A DNA stretch of 64,000 nt from a bacterium (GCA_016932385.1 JAFGCY010000005.1:21876-85875), one strand, 5' to 3'; shown: positions 17,701 to 25,492, counted from the stretch's first letter. Notes: generated from the sequence alone by a model not told the origin. Program-made: numbers and translations.

Positions 17701-18603
17701 AGAGCAATAGATGAACTAGAGAAATGCGAAAGGTATCTGTCGGCTTTAGAGTATATCCGAGACCAGCAAAGATACGATCATTTGGAATTTCCGGCAGACA
17801 AGGCAATTTATCTCCTGTTTGCTTTGGCAAATAACCCACCGAGTATTGAGAGCTCGAATGAAAAGGTAATGCTGGACTACACAGTAGGAGAGATAATTCG
17901 CGCCCTGTGCGAGTCAAATCTTGTTGATTCCTCGGTTATCGCAAAATTGCAGTATGCGTATCTTCCAATCTATGCACATGGTCGTCAAAAACCAATGGAG
18001 CTATTCAGACTTCTTGGTGATAAGCCAGCGGTTTTCATGGAAGTCCTCCGTGGTGCTTACAAACGGAAAGACGATGGACGTAAGGAGCAAAAGGCGGATA
18101 GTACATCAAAAGCTAACGCACGACACAACTGGAATGTGTTACATGAATGGTCGCTGCCGCCTGGATGCGCTGGTGATGGCAGCGTAGATTCATCAAAGCT
18201 GCAGTCTTGGGTGCGCGAGGTTAGAGAGCTAGCTGAAAAGGAAGATCTAAAAGTTCCCTGCGACGCAGCAATTGGACGTGTGTTAGCGCACATGCCTATC
18301 GGTGCAGATGGTGTTTGGCCCCATGAAGCTCTCAGAGACCTTATTCAGGAAATGTCTTGTGAATCACTTGAGAACGAACTTTACTGCGGGATATTGAACA
18401 CCAGAGGTATGGTTTCAAAGAGCTTGGGTGAAGGTGGAAAGCAGGAACGGGTTTTATCTGATAAATACACCCAGTATGCTGACAAACTAAGGAGCCGGTG
18501 GCCTAGAATCTCAGCAGTACTTCGAGGTGTTGCCAAAAGCTACAAGCTTCAGGCTAAGAGAGAGGATGAACGTAGTACTTTGGAAGAAGACGGTATTTTT
18601 TAG
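14791..18603 (+). CDS. Large putative defence protein with nuclease-like N-terminus
   Basis: A 1270-residue protein preceded by GGGG eight bases before the ATG. The N-terminal 160 residues look like a restriction-endonuclease-like fold: GWDG with Asp 59, VWELS with Glu 79, a Lys at 89, then LILVTARKW and KVYDADDLAQWLE. A middle region has the layout of an NTPase module, but the expected P-loop position (QADTPSEAIAF, about 219-229) lacks the Gly-Lys-Ser/Thr signature, so ATP binding is doubtful. The rest is mostly helical and unrecognised. I recall similar 1200-1300 residue proteins as uncharacterised and often linked to defence islands, but cannot name the family. Codon use is much more AT-rich than neighbouring genes, and the gene sits beside tRNA-Ser, so transfer is likely. 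Confidence 0.65.
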   Translation: MDTSAFLVNGTDIDRWAADSIIAESHLPVLVRKLIRASCPSAIIQQFRDEKGIYLPGWDGIVETPTGGAQIPAGKSVWELSVRGDCQQKAEEDYQTRTTKPLDEDPSQCCLILVTARKWPKKDAWQKSKMAEGKWRDIKVYDADDLAQWLESFRAVHLEFSTMLGKAPYGVRVLKDYWHDWSHATTLPITPQLLLAGRQDAAKKVINWLAGNYTNLNLQADTPSEAIAFLAAVIMTLPSDDRELAFSKALVVEDNASWRQLIVRDEQLILVAHQPDRNSININLDGSKHLVFIPLGPAERAGEDDIILPRVSYLGVREILESVGVKGNVDELAQTMRHSLGAFRRLLAKNKVILIPEWAKTPNAALIPAILLTQWEDSNEHDKGAIERLSGNKYSQTLEVLKTLSRISDPPVRVHGNIWRIVSPQDSWELIASQLVDRSLLKAFEELALEILNEIDPKWELTGNDRMMASVSGAIPQYSHTLRYGMARALALMGSNQELSSIDGEVYSAWAAAIIRKLFKESKSWQFWASHYHTLSLLAEAAPDEFLDAITRDLRDDSPSTAELFREEEDDFLTASPHCGLLWALEVLAWSPDYLSSAALALAKLVALDPGGSLANRPLNSLQRIFCNWHPYTSASLEERLQVLELLYIKEPAVVWELLLSLLPSVSSMVHNAQMPHYRDWVPESLGTITYGEIWETTSKAVSWLLKLVDTDVDRWCQLLSYVVRLSDEDSVTIVDKLLLRDNEISDSEKRWQIWSTANKQLALLDKREAGAASKGKHQTTLLESVRDTFNPSEDADSARWLFCNQAWLELKDTEYPEYKDKDTRIQELRLEAVKKLWQKLSWEGVLELAGKVNSPNALGWTAGVGLKSVEDEAKTLESWISSEIKHLREFGLGYIGGRINQVGQAWVIDLLTSRSSGDRSCQFKVELIKFLPFNAATWDLLEKDQQEVGTLYWQSVWPFGKSASQEEYERAIDELEKCERYLSALEYIRDQQRYDHLEFPADKAIYLLFALANNPPSIESSNEKVMLDYTVGEIIRALCESNLVDSSVIAKLQYAYLPIYAHGRQKPMELFRLLGDKPAVFMEVLRGAYKRKDDGRKEQKADSTSKANARHNWNVLHEWSLPPGCAGDGSVDSSKLQSWVREVRELAEKEDLKVPCDAAIGRVLAHMPIGADGVWPHEALRDLIQEMSCESLENELYCGILNTRGMVSKSLGEGGKQERVLSDKYTQYADKLRSRWPRISAVLRGVAKSYKLQAKREDERSTLEEDGIF

Positions 18604-18886
18604 TCTCCCCTTGAACTGCTATCTTAGTGAAGTACTTGTCTAGGCTGTTTGCTTTGAAGTATTCCAATCCGCGGGTCCAGAAGGATAATGATATCCAATT
18701 TAACCGGTTTGACGGCTGGTGGCGTAACCCATGCTGATTCAAATACGCAGCCGAATTCATATCCAAGACGCACTCATTCGCCGACAAGCCCCAGGCATGT
18801 ATGGACTCACAGCTTAGCTCCCCCCCTGCTACAATCCCCCTCACATCACATCGCGCGGGGATCGCCAAGCTTTACAGGAGGCTTAC
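18604..18886. other. Right border of the acquired segment and dinB-like leader
   Basis: No gene is seen. Composition changes back to GC-rich near 18830. TACAAT at about 18831-18836 is the likely -10 element for the DinB-like gene, followed by a roughly 45-base leader with AGGAGG before ATG 18887. I looked for a repeat of the tRNA-Ser 3' end as an attachment site and saw none. Confidence 0.45.
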
Positions 18887-19393
18887 ATGTTCCACACGGC
18901 TGACGAGTTCATCGATTTCTACGGCTGGGAGAGCGCCTGCACCGGGCGCGTGCTGGCGGCCCTGACGCCCGCGGCGCTGACGCTGGCCAAGGCCGAGGGG
19001 CATCCGACGCTCGGCGAGATCGCCTGGCACATCGCCGCCGCGCCGCTGTACATCATGTCCCAGGCCGGCTACGACCTGCCCACGCCGCAAAGCTTCTTCG
19101 CCGACGGCGCCGGGCCCGACGGCCGCACGCCCGCCAGCCTGACGCCCGCGCTGATCGCCGCGACGCAGAAGGACATCGCCGCTCGCGTGCTGGCGCAGTC
19201 CAAGGCCAAGTCCGCGGACGATCTGAAGCAGGTCTTCCACGTGTTCGGGGCCTACGACTGGGCGCTGAGCCAGATGATGCAGGCGCTGATCGCGCACGAG
19301 ATCCACCACCGCGGGCAGCTGAGCGTGCTGATGCGCCAGGCCGGCCTGGTGGTGCCGCCGATCTACGGCCCGAGTTACGAGCAAACTAAGTAG
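18887..19393 (+). CDS. DinB-like four-helix metal-binding protein
   Basis: A 168-residue DinB/YfiT-type protein. The predicted metal-binding histidines are in the early helix (GEIAWHIAAAPLY) and in the C-terminal motif HEIHHRGQLSVLMRQAG, which is diagnostic. Such proteins bind Zn or Ni and some use bacillithiol or mycothiol; no activity can be assigned here. It has a strong ribosome site (AGGAGGCTTAC). The TAG stop at 19391-19393 lies within the GTAG that opens the first element of a repeat cluster. Confidence 0.85.
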   Translation: MFHTADEFIDFYGWESACTGRVLAALTPAALTLAKAEGHPTLGEIAWHIAAAPLYIMSQAGYDLPTPQSFFADGAGPDGRTPASLTPALIAATQKDIAARVLAQSKAKSADDLKQVFHVFGAYDWALSQMMQALIAHEIHHRGQLSVLMRQAGLVVPPIYGPSYEQTK

Positions 19394-19480
19394 AGCAAGC
19401 CCCCGTGCTTGCGTCGACCAACTCGCGCAACCAGGGGCGATTGCGCTACTAGTCTGGTAGAGCAAGCCCCCGTGCTTGCG
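19390..19480. repeat. Three GTAG-hairpin elements, two direct and one inverted
   Basis: Two identical 24-base elements at 19390-19413 and 19457-19480 start with GTAG and contain the stem GCAAGC/GCTTGC. Between them, at 19426-19449, is an inverted variant ending in CTAC. Head-to-head pairs of short palindromes with a GTAG edge are typical of REP/BIME elements. Related copies lie at 39582-39605 and 40631-40689. No transposase of the REP-associated (RAYT) type is in the window. Confidence 0.8.
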
Positions 19481-19486
19481 TGAATT

Positions 19487-19616
19487 AGTGAAAGTAGAAA
19501 GTTAAAGTAGAAAGTGTCGGTGGAAAGTCTCGCGCTGGTTAGGCATCGAAGCGTGGGATAGTGCAGGTGGCGCTGCAAGACCCCCGCTTTCACTTTCCAC
19601 TTTCCACTTTTACTTG
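19487..19616. repeat. Inverted-repeat unit with AAAGT-rich arms
   Basis: The left arm (AGTGAAAGTAGAAAGT, with a second AAAGTAGAAAGT) and the right arm (CTTTCACTTTCCACTTTCC, then ACTTTTACTTG) are inverted relative to each other and enclose about 70 unrelated bases. A second copy with different enclosed sequence lies at 39613-39723, in both cases directly downstream of a GTAG hairpin. It is a separate interspersed element, or one part of a composite element. Confidence 0.6.
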
Positions 19617-19645
19617 TTGAACGCGGCCCACGCGGGCGCAAATAA

Positions 19646-19758
19646 ATCCGGCGCCGGGGACGGCGCCGCTACGGGCGGTCCACGCGGGCGTGGACCCTAC
19701 CGGGGAATTGCCAGGGCCGCTACTGGCGGCATCCCGCCAGCAGCGGGACCGCCGCTAC
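19646..19758. repeat. Three further GTAG hairpins abutting the cNMP gene stop
   Basis: Read on the minus strand, these are 19646-19672 (GTAG with stem CGGCGCC/GGCGCCG, a near-identical copy of 42579-42605 in opposite orientation), about 19675-19699 (GTAG with stem GTCCACGC/GCGTGGAC) and 19722-19758 (GTAG with stem GGCGG..CCGCC, matching 1136-1172). The last one's GTAG supplies the TAG stop of the downstream-read gene. Confidence 0.75.
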
Positions 19759-20276
19759 TCTTCTAATGCGTAGATCAGGGCGGCGGTGAGTTTGATCACG
19801 TCGCCGTCGGCGCCCTCCAGGCGCGCGTAGAGCATCTCCGCCAGGCGTTGGAAGATGTGGTAGCCGATCACCTGGTCGCGCTGCATTAGGTCCCGCAGCG
19901 CCGCCGAGTCGATCCGGTAGAGCGCGCAGTCCGAGGCGCAGCGCACCGTCGCGTTGCGCTCGGTCTGGCCGACCAGCGCCGCCTCGCCCAGCGGCGGATG
20001 GTGCTCGGCGGTGATCGTCGTCAGGATGCGCTCCTCGGTGTCGACGTGCTCCAGGTGCGGCAGCTCCAGCTTCTTGGAGATGCTCACCTCGCCCTTGAGC
20101 AGGATGTAGAACCCGCGGGCCTCGGCCCCCTCGCGGATCACGTAATCGCGCTTCTCCATCCACATAAGCTCGCAGAGCCGCGCGACCTCGGTCAGCTGTG
20201 CCTCGTCCAGGTCGCAGAACAGCCGGACGTCCTTCAGGTTGCGCACGCATTTCTCAATGTTGAGTTCTTCAGTCAC
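19755..20276 (-). CDS. Cyclic-nucleotide-binding domain protein
   Basis: A 173-residue protein made of a single cNMP-binding (CAP effector) domain: VRLFCDLDEAQLTEVARLCE, then YVIREGAEARGFYILLKGEVSI and the phosphate-binding region HHPPLGEAALVGQTERNATVR. There is no DNA-binding helix-turn-helix, so it is not a transcription factor. It starts inside the end of the K+ channel gene (8-base overlap) and is therefore translated with it. The likely role is a separate ligand-sensing subunit for the channel, which is inference. Its TAG stop is the end of a GTAG hairpin. Confidence 0.8.
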   Translation of the reverse strand: MTEELNIEKCVRNLKDVRLFCDLDEAQLTEVARLCELMWMEKRDYVIREGAEARGFYILLKGEVSISKKLELPHLEHVDTEERILTTITAEHHPPLGEAALVGQTERNATVRCASDCALYRIDSAALRDLMQRDQVIGYHIFQRLAEMLYARLEGADGDVIKLTAALIYALEE

Positions 20277-21522
20277 CGCCTTCCTCCACGGGGAAGATCA
20301 CGATCGCGCTGTCCTCCGCCGCGATCAGGTGGTGGGGCCCGGGGTTGAGGTAATGCAGGTGCTGGCTGGATCCCTGGCCGCGGCCGGCGCTTTCGAAGGT
20401 CTTGATGATGAAGTCGTCGATGCCGCGCGACTCGCCGGAGAGCACGTCTTGGATGCTCAGCTGGCGCCGCTCCTGGATCAGTCCCAAGAGGATCCAGTGC
20501 TTTTCGGTCAGCCAGTGGATCGCCAGGTCCTTGAAGGTTTTGCCGACGAACTCGCGCGGGATCGGCGCTGTCCAGATCTCGTTGCCCGAGCCGAAGGTCA
20601 GGGCGTCCTTCAACGACGAGTCCAGGCCCGGCGTCAGCGCCGCCGCCGTGATCATGAAGCTGTCCAGCTCGCCGGAGACGATCACGCGGTTGGCGCCCGC
20701 GCGCCGCAGGTGGCCGCGATAGGAGGTGGCGAAGCATTCGGCGACGATGCGCAGGTTCGGCCCCAACTCGCGCAGGGCCAGCACCGCCAGCACCGCCTTC
20801 TCGTCGCTGCGCATCAGGCTGTCCAGGCTGTAGCTGATCAGCACCAGCGCCACCCGCGCATAACGGGCGTTGGCGCGCGACAGCACCGGCACGCTGGTGT
20901 AGGGCCCGCGCACGAAGTGCAGGTCGAGCTGCGGGAACTGCTGGCCCAGGTTCTCGAAGTGGTCCTGCTCCAGGTCGCCGGCGATCACCACCGGCTGCCG
21001 TTCGCCCAGGTCCTGCAAACCGGCCAGGATATTGAGGCCGTTGTTGTTCCAGCCGCAGATGACAATGTGGTTTCTGAAGTTGAGCTGCTCCAAACCGCGT
21101 TCCCCCTTGATCTTTTTCGACACGTAGATCGACGTGATCGTCGCGCCGACCAGGGGCATCAATGCCATAAAGGATAGCAGCATCACCACGGATGCCGCGC
21201 GCGCGGCGGGCGTCACCGGCGCCAGATCGCCGTAGCCCACCGTCGTGATGCTGACGATGCTCCAGTACAGCGCATCGAAATAGCCGTGCACCTGGGGATT
21301 GCGCCCCACCTCGCTTAAGAAAAACACCAGGCTGCCCGCCAGCATCAGGACCAGCAGCCAGGCCACCAGCACGGTCAGCTTTTCCTCGCGGGCCAGCTTG
21401 ACGACCTCGATCAGATCCCGGCCCAGCCGGCCGATCCGCAGCCGGAGCAGCATCAGCGGCGAGTGATTGCCGTTGTTGACCGGCTTGACTCCCAACCGTG
21501 CCGCCATCCGCTGTTGGGCCAT
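20269..21522 (-). CDS. Potassium channel with RCK/TrkA-N-type domain
   Basis: A 417-residue two-helix ion channel. The pore has SITTVGYGDLAPVT, the K+ selectivity filter TVGYGD, flanked by membrane helices (LVAWLLVLMLAGSLVFFL and a second after the filter). The cytoplasmic part starts with HIVICGWNNNGLNIL, a Rossmann nucleotide-binding RCK domain, and a further domain follows. It resembles prokaryotic RCK-gated channels such as MthK, with a long N-terminal cytoplasmic segment. ATG 21522 is preceded by TATAAT six bases upstream, a leaderless start. It is co-transcribed with the cyclic-nucleotide domain gene. Confidence 0.88.
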   Translation of the reverse strand: MAQQRMAARLGVKPVNNGNHSPLMLLRLRIGRLGRDLIEVVKLAREEKLTVLVAWLLVLMLAGSLVFFLSEVGRNPQVHGYFDALYWSIVSITTVGYGDLAPVTPAARAASVVMLLSFMALMPLVGATITSIYVSKKIKGERGLEQLNFRNHIVICGWNNNGLNILAGLQDLGERQPVVIAGDLEQDHFENLGQQFPQLDLHFVRGPYTSVPVLSRANARYARVALVLISYSLDSLMRSDEKAVLAVLALRELGPNLRIVAECFATSYRGHLRRAGANRVIVSGELDSFMITAAALTPGLDSSLKDALTFGSGNEIWTAPIPREFVGKTFKDLAIHWLTEKHWILLGLIQERRQLSIQDVLSGESRGIDDFIIKTFESAGRGQGSSQHLHYLNPGPHHLIAAEDSAIVIFPVEEGGD

Positions 21523-21528
21523 AAAGCC

Positions 21529-21534
21529 ATTATA
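21529..21534 (-). promoter_or_regulatory. -10 element for leaderless K+ channel gene
   Basis: On the minus strand a perfect TATAAT is followed by six bases (GGCTTT) and the ATG at 21522. No Shine-Dalgarno is present. Confidence 0.75.
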
Positions 21535-21612
21535 TTTGAATCCGTTACCGTTTCACAGCAACATTCGCGGATGTAAGTCAGTTTTAAACATTTCATCACC
21601 GCCTGCCAGAAA

Positions 21613-21641
21613 TTGCCGCATTGTGGATAGTGTGTTATTAT
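21613..21641 (+). promoter_or_regulatory. Plus-strand promoter with no protein gene behind it
   Basis: TTGCCG at 21613-21618 and TATTAT at 21636-21641 are separated by 17 bases, the optimum for a sigma-70 promoter. The hexamers match consensus at 4 of 6 and 5 of 6 positions. The next plus-strand feature is an intrinsic terminator at 21758. Confidence 0.5.
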
Positions 21642-21647
21642 CTCTAA

Positions 21648-21784
21648 CGCGGCCAGGGGCAAAACGGCCGGATAAGGCGGAAGTTATGCACGTCTTTATC
21701 CAAAACGCCCCACCAAAACAGAGACTACACCGCTCAAGGCGGAAAAATGAGGGGCAAAGTCCCACCTTAGGGTGGGGCTTTTTT
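21648..21784 (+). ncRNA. Candidate small RNA of about 137 bases
   Basis: The segment lies between a well-spaced plus-strand promoter and a strong intrinsic terminator, and no open frame with a ribosome site fits in it. It contains at least one further small stem (CCGC/GCGG at 21730-21742). I do not recognise it as 6S, SRP RNA, tmRNA, RNase P RNA or a known riboswitch. It could also be the attenuated leader of the secreted-protein gene at 22005. The start is inferred from the -10 position. Confidence 0.45.
21758..21784 (+). terminator. Strong intrinsic terminator
   Basis: AGTCCCACC pairs with GGTGGGGCT around a TTAG loop and is followed by six T. The minus strand has no T-run, so it works on plus-strand transcripts only. 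No protein gene precedes it on that strand, because the adjacent channel gene points the other way. Confidence 0.85.
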
Positions 21785-22004
21785 ATTCCTGCAACCGTCT
21801 CGGCCAGCCACCGCGCATTCTCCGCGCCTTACTCCTCCATCCGCGGTTCCTCGGCGTGTTAACGGATCCGGTGGATACTTTGCCCATTGCACGTGGAAAC
21901 CCGCGCATACGAATGCACGCGATATCCACGCCAATCCACAGGTTGTTTATCCGCCAATTCTGCTATCATTACTCAGGGAATCGTTGATCCTATTGGGGTG
22001 CTCT

Positions 22005-23621
22005 ATGCAACGCACGCGCTTCGCGCCAGTGATCATCGTCCTGCTTATCGTGGCCATTGCGGCGGGCTCAGCGGTCCCAATCACCGCGATCGCCCGCCAG
22101 TCCAGCGCCGTGCCGCACAACGAGGGCGCGGCGATCACGATCAGCTGGGACGCCGGTACCGAGATCCTGTCTTGGCGCTACTACAGCCAGGGCGATTACA
22201 ACCAGGACGGATTCGTGACCGTCAATGACCTGACCCCCTTGGGACAGCGCTTCGGCGCCGTGGGCCCGTTCGACGAGAACAGCGCGGCGGCCTGTGTCGA
22301 CGGCAACAGCGACGGTATGATCACGGTCAACGACATCACCTACATCGGCGTCAACTTCGACAACGCCATCACCGGCTACAACGTCTATCGCAGTACCAGC
22401 CTGGATGACTACCCGACCGATCCGACGGAGCCCAACGGCGAGACGGCCGAGCTGGTGGCCAACGTGCCATTCAGCGCCGCGGAGCATCCTCCGGCCGAGC
22501 GCGCCGTGTTCAGCTACGCGCTGGCGGATCCCCAGGCGGATTTTTACTACTGGGTCCGGCCCACGGACGGCGTCGCTGACGGTACGCCCAGCAATTACCT
22601 GACCTTCTACGATACAGGCAACTGGCGGATCGAGATCGTTGACGACACGGCTGATTGCGGCCGCTATGCCTCGCTGGAACTGGACGACGACGGCCGGCCG
22701 CACATCAGCTACTTCGACTGGGACAACCAAGATCTGAAATACGCCGTGCGCGACCACGGTAGCTGGAACGTGGCTACCATCGCTTCCGCAGCCAGCACCG
22801 GCTGGTTCACCTCGCTGGCGCTCGACCAGAGTAACACTCCCTATATCAGCTATTACAACGACTCCGCCAACCAGTTGGAAGTCACCTATTGGACGGGCAC
22901 GACCTGGGCCGTGGACGTCGTCGACACCGACAGCGGGATCAACACCTCTACCTCACTGGTGATCGACGCCGCAGGCTATCCGCGCTTGGCGTACTTCGAC
23001 AGCATCGCCTATCAATTGAAGTACGCCGTCAAGGGCATGAGCGGCTGGACGATCGAAACCGTCGACCAGACCGGTTACCAGGATTGCTGGCATGCCTCGC
23101 TGGCCCTAGACAGCCTGCAGACGCCGCACATCAGTTATTTCAACAACGGGCGCGTGGGCTATGCCACCTTCGACGGCAGCGAATGGCAGACCCGCTCGAT
23201 GGGTGGCTTTGAATCAGGTAAATTCAACTCGATCGCGATCGGCCCCGATGACAATCCACGGATCAGCTACCACAACTTCTTCGCTTGGGACCTGCGCTAC
23301 CTGGCCTACGACGGCGCGGAGTGGCACAACTACATTCTCGATAACATCAGTGGCGGCGAGGTGCTTGGTGGAGTCGGGCTGTACAGTTCACTGGTCTTCG
23401 ATGCCAACGGCCATCCGCACATCGCGCACTGCCGGTGGATCACCAGCCCGCAGGAACTGCGCCATACCTATTACAACGGCGAGGAATGGGTGACCGAGGT
23501 CGTCGACGACAACGGCGAAGTCGGCACCTTCTGCACGCTGGATGTCGATGCTGGCGGCAAGCCGCATTTCGCCTATTACGATGAGACACTCGGCGCGCTG
23601 AAGTACGCCACGCCGAAGTAA
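22005..23621 (+). CDS. Secreted dockerin-like / propeller-repeat protein
   Basis: A 538-residue protein from ATG 22005, preceded by GGGGTG; an in-frame TTG at 21984 is less likely. The signal peptide is VIIVLLIVAIAAGSAVP. Residues about 60-110 hold two EF-hand-like calcium loops of dockerin type (DYNQDGFVTVNDLTPLGQRF and DGNSDGMITVNDITYIG). A fibronectin-like stretch (ITGYNVYRSTS) follows, then seven or so repeats with the core PHISYFD..LKYA. The repeats match those at 1-948 and 47588-50215. Dockerin-like loops suggest calcium-dependent folding or docking on a surface scaffold. The 220 bases upstream hold no gene. Confidence 0.75.
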   Translation: MQRTRFAPVIIVLLIVAIAAGSAVPITAIARQSSAVPHNEGAAITISWDAGTEILSWRYYSQGDYNQDGFVTVNDLTPLGQRFGAVGPFDENSAAACVDGNSDGMITVNDITYIGVNFDNAITGYNVYRSTSLDDYPTDPTEPNGETAELVANVPFSAAEHPPAERAVFSYALADPQADFYYWVRPTDGVADGTPSNYLTFYDTGNWRIEIVDDTADCGRYASLELDDDGRPHISYFDWDNQDLKYAVRDHGSWNVATIASAASTGWFTSLALDQSNTPYISYYNDSANQLEVTYWTGTTWAVDVVDTDSGINTSTSLVIDAAGYPRLAYFDSIAYQLKYAVKGMSGWTIETVDQTGYQDCWHASLALDSLQTPHISYFNNGRVGYATFDGSEWQTRSMGGFESGKFNSIAIGPDDNPRISYHNFFAWDLRYLAYDGAEWHNYILDNISGGEVLGGVGLYSSLVFDANGHPHIAHCRWITSPQELRHTYYNGEEWVTEVVDDNGEVGTFCTLDVDAGGKPHFAYYDETLGALKYATPK

Positions 23622-23634
23622 CGAGCCGACCGCG

Positions 23635-24693
23635 CTATACGCCTGCGCAGTCCAGGACCAGTTCCGCGGTCCGCTGCAGGCCGCGGCCGTCGAACAATCC
23701 GCGCCCGGCTGTGCTTAGCTTCGCGCGCGCCGCCGGTTCTTTCGCCAGTGCGGCAAACTGCTCCGCCACTGCGGTCGGGCTCAGCTCATGCGCCCAGCCC
23801 AGCGACTGACAGCAGCCAGCCGTGGCCAGCTTCGTTATCGTGCCCAGCTGGTGGTCTTCCAGCCCCGGAGTGGTGGAGCGCACCGCCGCGGCCAAGGCCG
23901 GAATCCCGAGAAACGCCGCTTCGTACAGCGTCAGGCCGCCGCCGCAGACCACCACGTCGCAGGCCGAGAGCAGGTCGTGGAATTCCGCGCCGGCGGGCTT
24001 GGACTCCACATCCAGCCCGGCCGGCACCGCCACCGGTTCGGCTGCCGGCATCACCAGCACGCGGCCGCCGTAGCCCGCCTGCCGCAGGCCGTCCAATACC
24101 GCGCGATACAGCCCCGGCTGCGGCCGGCCGCCGAAGCTGACCATCACCGCGTGGACCTCGCCGGGCTCGGGCAACCCGCCGCTCAGTTCCGTGGCCATCG
24201 CGCGCGTGGTGGCGTCGGCTACCCCGCGCAGCCGCGTCACTTCCGGCGGCAGCTGCACGTAGTCCGCACCGCTGTAGATCTCGGCGTGGCCTTGCCGGCG
24301 CTGCTCGTTGGCCAGCTCGGACAGCAGCGCGTTGACAACGATATCCGCCTCGACCCGCGCCGGCCCGTAATCATCCAGCAGGACCACCTTGCAGCCGGCG
24401 GCGCGCAGGCTGGACACCAGTTCCGCCGGCGAGTTGAGCCAATCGATCACGACGGTCTGATGCTGAGCGAGGCGCGCGGCGAGATACTTCCCTCCGGTAA
24501 CGGCTTCCAGCCAGTTGACGCGATAGCCTCGCGCCGGCCAGAACTCCCGCGCGACCGGCGATTCCAGGCAAAATACTTCAGCGCGTTTGATACCCGGCTG
24601 CGCCGCCAGGATCGGCGCCAGCCAGCTTGTCCGGTACAGGTGGCCGGTGCCCCAGGTTTCGTCGCCGCGGGTCAGAAGCGCGATTGTCGACAT
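23635..24693 (-). CDS. PseG-like nucleotide-sugar hydrolase / GT-B glycosyltransferase
   Basis: A 352-residue GT-B fold protein. The N-terminus LLTRGDETWGTGHLYR matches the GxGHxxR loop of PseG (UDP-2,4-diacetamido-trideoxy-altrose hydrolase in pseudaminate synthesis) and of family-28-like transferases. The middle has VLLDDYGPARVEADIVVN, and the C-terminal nucleotide site has LLSACDVVVCGGGLTLYEAAFLGIP. No other pseudaminate gene is near, so the exact substrate is unknown. ATG 24693 has TACAAT six bases upstream, a leaderless start. Confidence 0.7.
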   Translation of the reverse strand: MSTIALLTRGDETWGTGHLYRTSWLAPILAAQPGIKRAEVFCLESPVAREFWPARGYRVNWLEAVTGGKYLAARLAQHQTVVIDWLNSPAELVSSLRAAGCKVVLLDDYGPARVEADIVVNALLSELANEQRRQGHAEIYSGADYVQLPPEVTRLRGVADATTRAMATELSGGLPEPGEVHAVMVSFGGRPQPGLYRAVLDGLRQAGYGGRVLVMPAAEPVAVPAGLDVESKPAGAEFHDLLSACDVVVCGGGLTLYEAAFLGIPALAAAVRSTTPGLEDHQLGTITKLATAGCCQSLGWAHELSPTAVAEQFAALAKEPAARAKLSTAGRGLFDGRGLQRTAELVLDCAGV

Positions 24694-24699
24694 GCCAGC

Positions 24700-24705
24700 A
24701 TTGTA
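24700..24705 (-). promoter_or_regulatory. -10 element for the PseG-like gene
   Basis: TACAAT on the minus strand, six bases before ATG 24693, with no Shine-Dalgarno. Confidence 0.7.
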
Positions 24706-24751
24706 ACCAGCGGCACGGACGCAATGGGCCGAAGTATGCGAAAATCATCAG

Positions 24752-25390
24752 GTGGATCCCAGCCGCGGTTATAACCGAACCGCTCGAAAACTGCTGCACA
24801 TTGCCGGAAGCGCTGGCGCACTGCTGTTGCCCTTTATACCCTACTGGGTAGTACTAGCCGCGGTGCTGGTGATGACCGTCCTGGCGCTGGTGCTCAAGCC
24901 CAGCCACAACCGGTTGCTGCGCGCGTTGTCCAAGCCCGCCGACCGCATCCGCGGAGTGATCACCGGCCTGCGCGGCTATTGCTTTGCGGTGTTGTTGCTG
25001 ATGCTGGTCTGGCCGCTGTCTACCTATGTGATCCCCGACATGGAAAGGTACGTGATGCTCGGTTGGCTGGCGCTGGCCTGGGGCGACGGGCTGGCCGGGC
25101 TGATCGGCCCCAGTCCGGCCGAGGCGGCCACCGTGCCCTGGAACCGCTATAAAACCTGGTGGGGTTATCTGGCTTGCCTGGTCGGCATCCTGGCCGCCTA
25201 TCTGGTAGCCTTCGCCGTCCCCTGGCCCGGCCTGGTCGCCGGCGACTGGCATTGCGGCCTGGTCTGCGGCGGGATTACCGCGCTGATCATCAGCTTCCTG
25301 GAAAGCTGCAACCTGCGCGTCGACGACAACTATATTGTCGGCCTGGGCACGCCGCTCCTGGCCCTCGGGTTGGGCGGGTGGCTGTCCTGA
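24752..25390 (+). CDS. Polyprenol/dolichol kinase-like membrane protein
   Basis: A 212-residue protein with six or so membrane helices. It starts with TARKLLHIAGSAGALLLP, the RKxxH motif of the SEC59/VTE5 (dolichol and phytol kinase) and CdsA-related family. Later it has LAWGDGLAGLIGPSP and NRYKTWWGYLACLVG, which match the family's GDxxAxxxG and K(S/T)xxGxxA motifs. These enzymes phosphorylate isoprenoid alcohols using CTP. The start is GTG 24752; GAAAAT lies six bases before it and there is no ribosome site. It is divergent from the PseG-like gene, and a link to polyprenyl-phosphate glycan assembly is possible. Confidence 0.75.
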   Translation: MDPSRGYNRTARKLLHIAGSAGALLLPFIPYWVVLAAVLVMTVLALVLKPSHNRLLRALSKPADRIRGVITGLRGYCFAVLLLMLVWPLSTYVIPDMERYVMLGWLALAWGDGLAGLIGPSPAEAATVPWNRYKTWWGYLACLVGILAAYLVAFAVPWPGLVAGDWHCGLVCGGITALIISFLESCNLRVDDNYIVGLGTPLLALGLGGWLS

Positions 25391-25492
25391 ATTGCGATAT
25401 TTCTTTGCCCTGCCTTGGTATTCTGTATACCCGTAGGGGTATGGCAACAAATTCCCGCAACACGGTAGCAGGCCGGCTCGGCCCACGAATGA

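Noticed and set aside
18604..18886. Search for a second copy of the tRNA-Ser 3' end as attachment site of the acquired gene
   Set aside because: No stretch matches the T-arm and acceptor sequence, so an integrase-mediated event cannot be shown.
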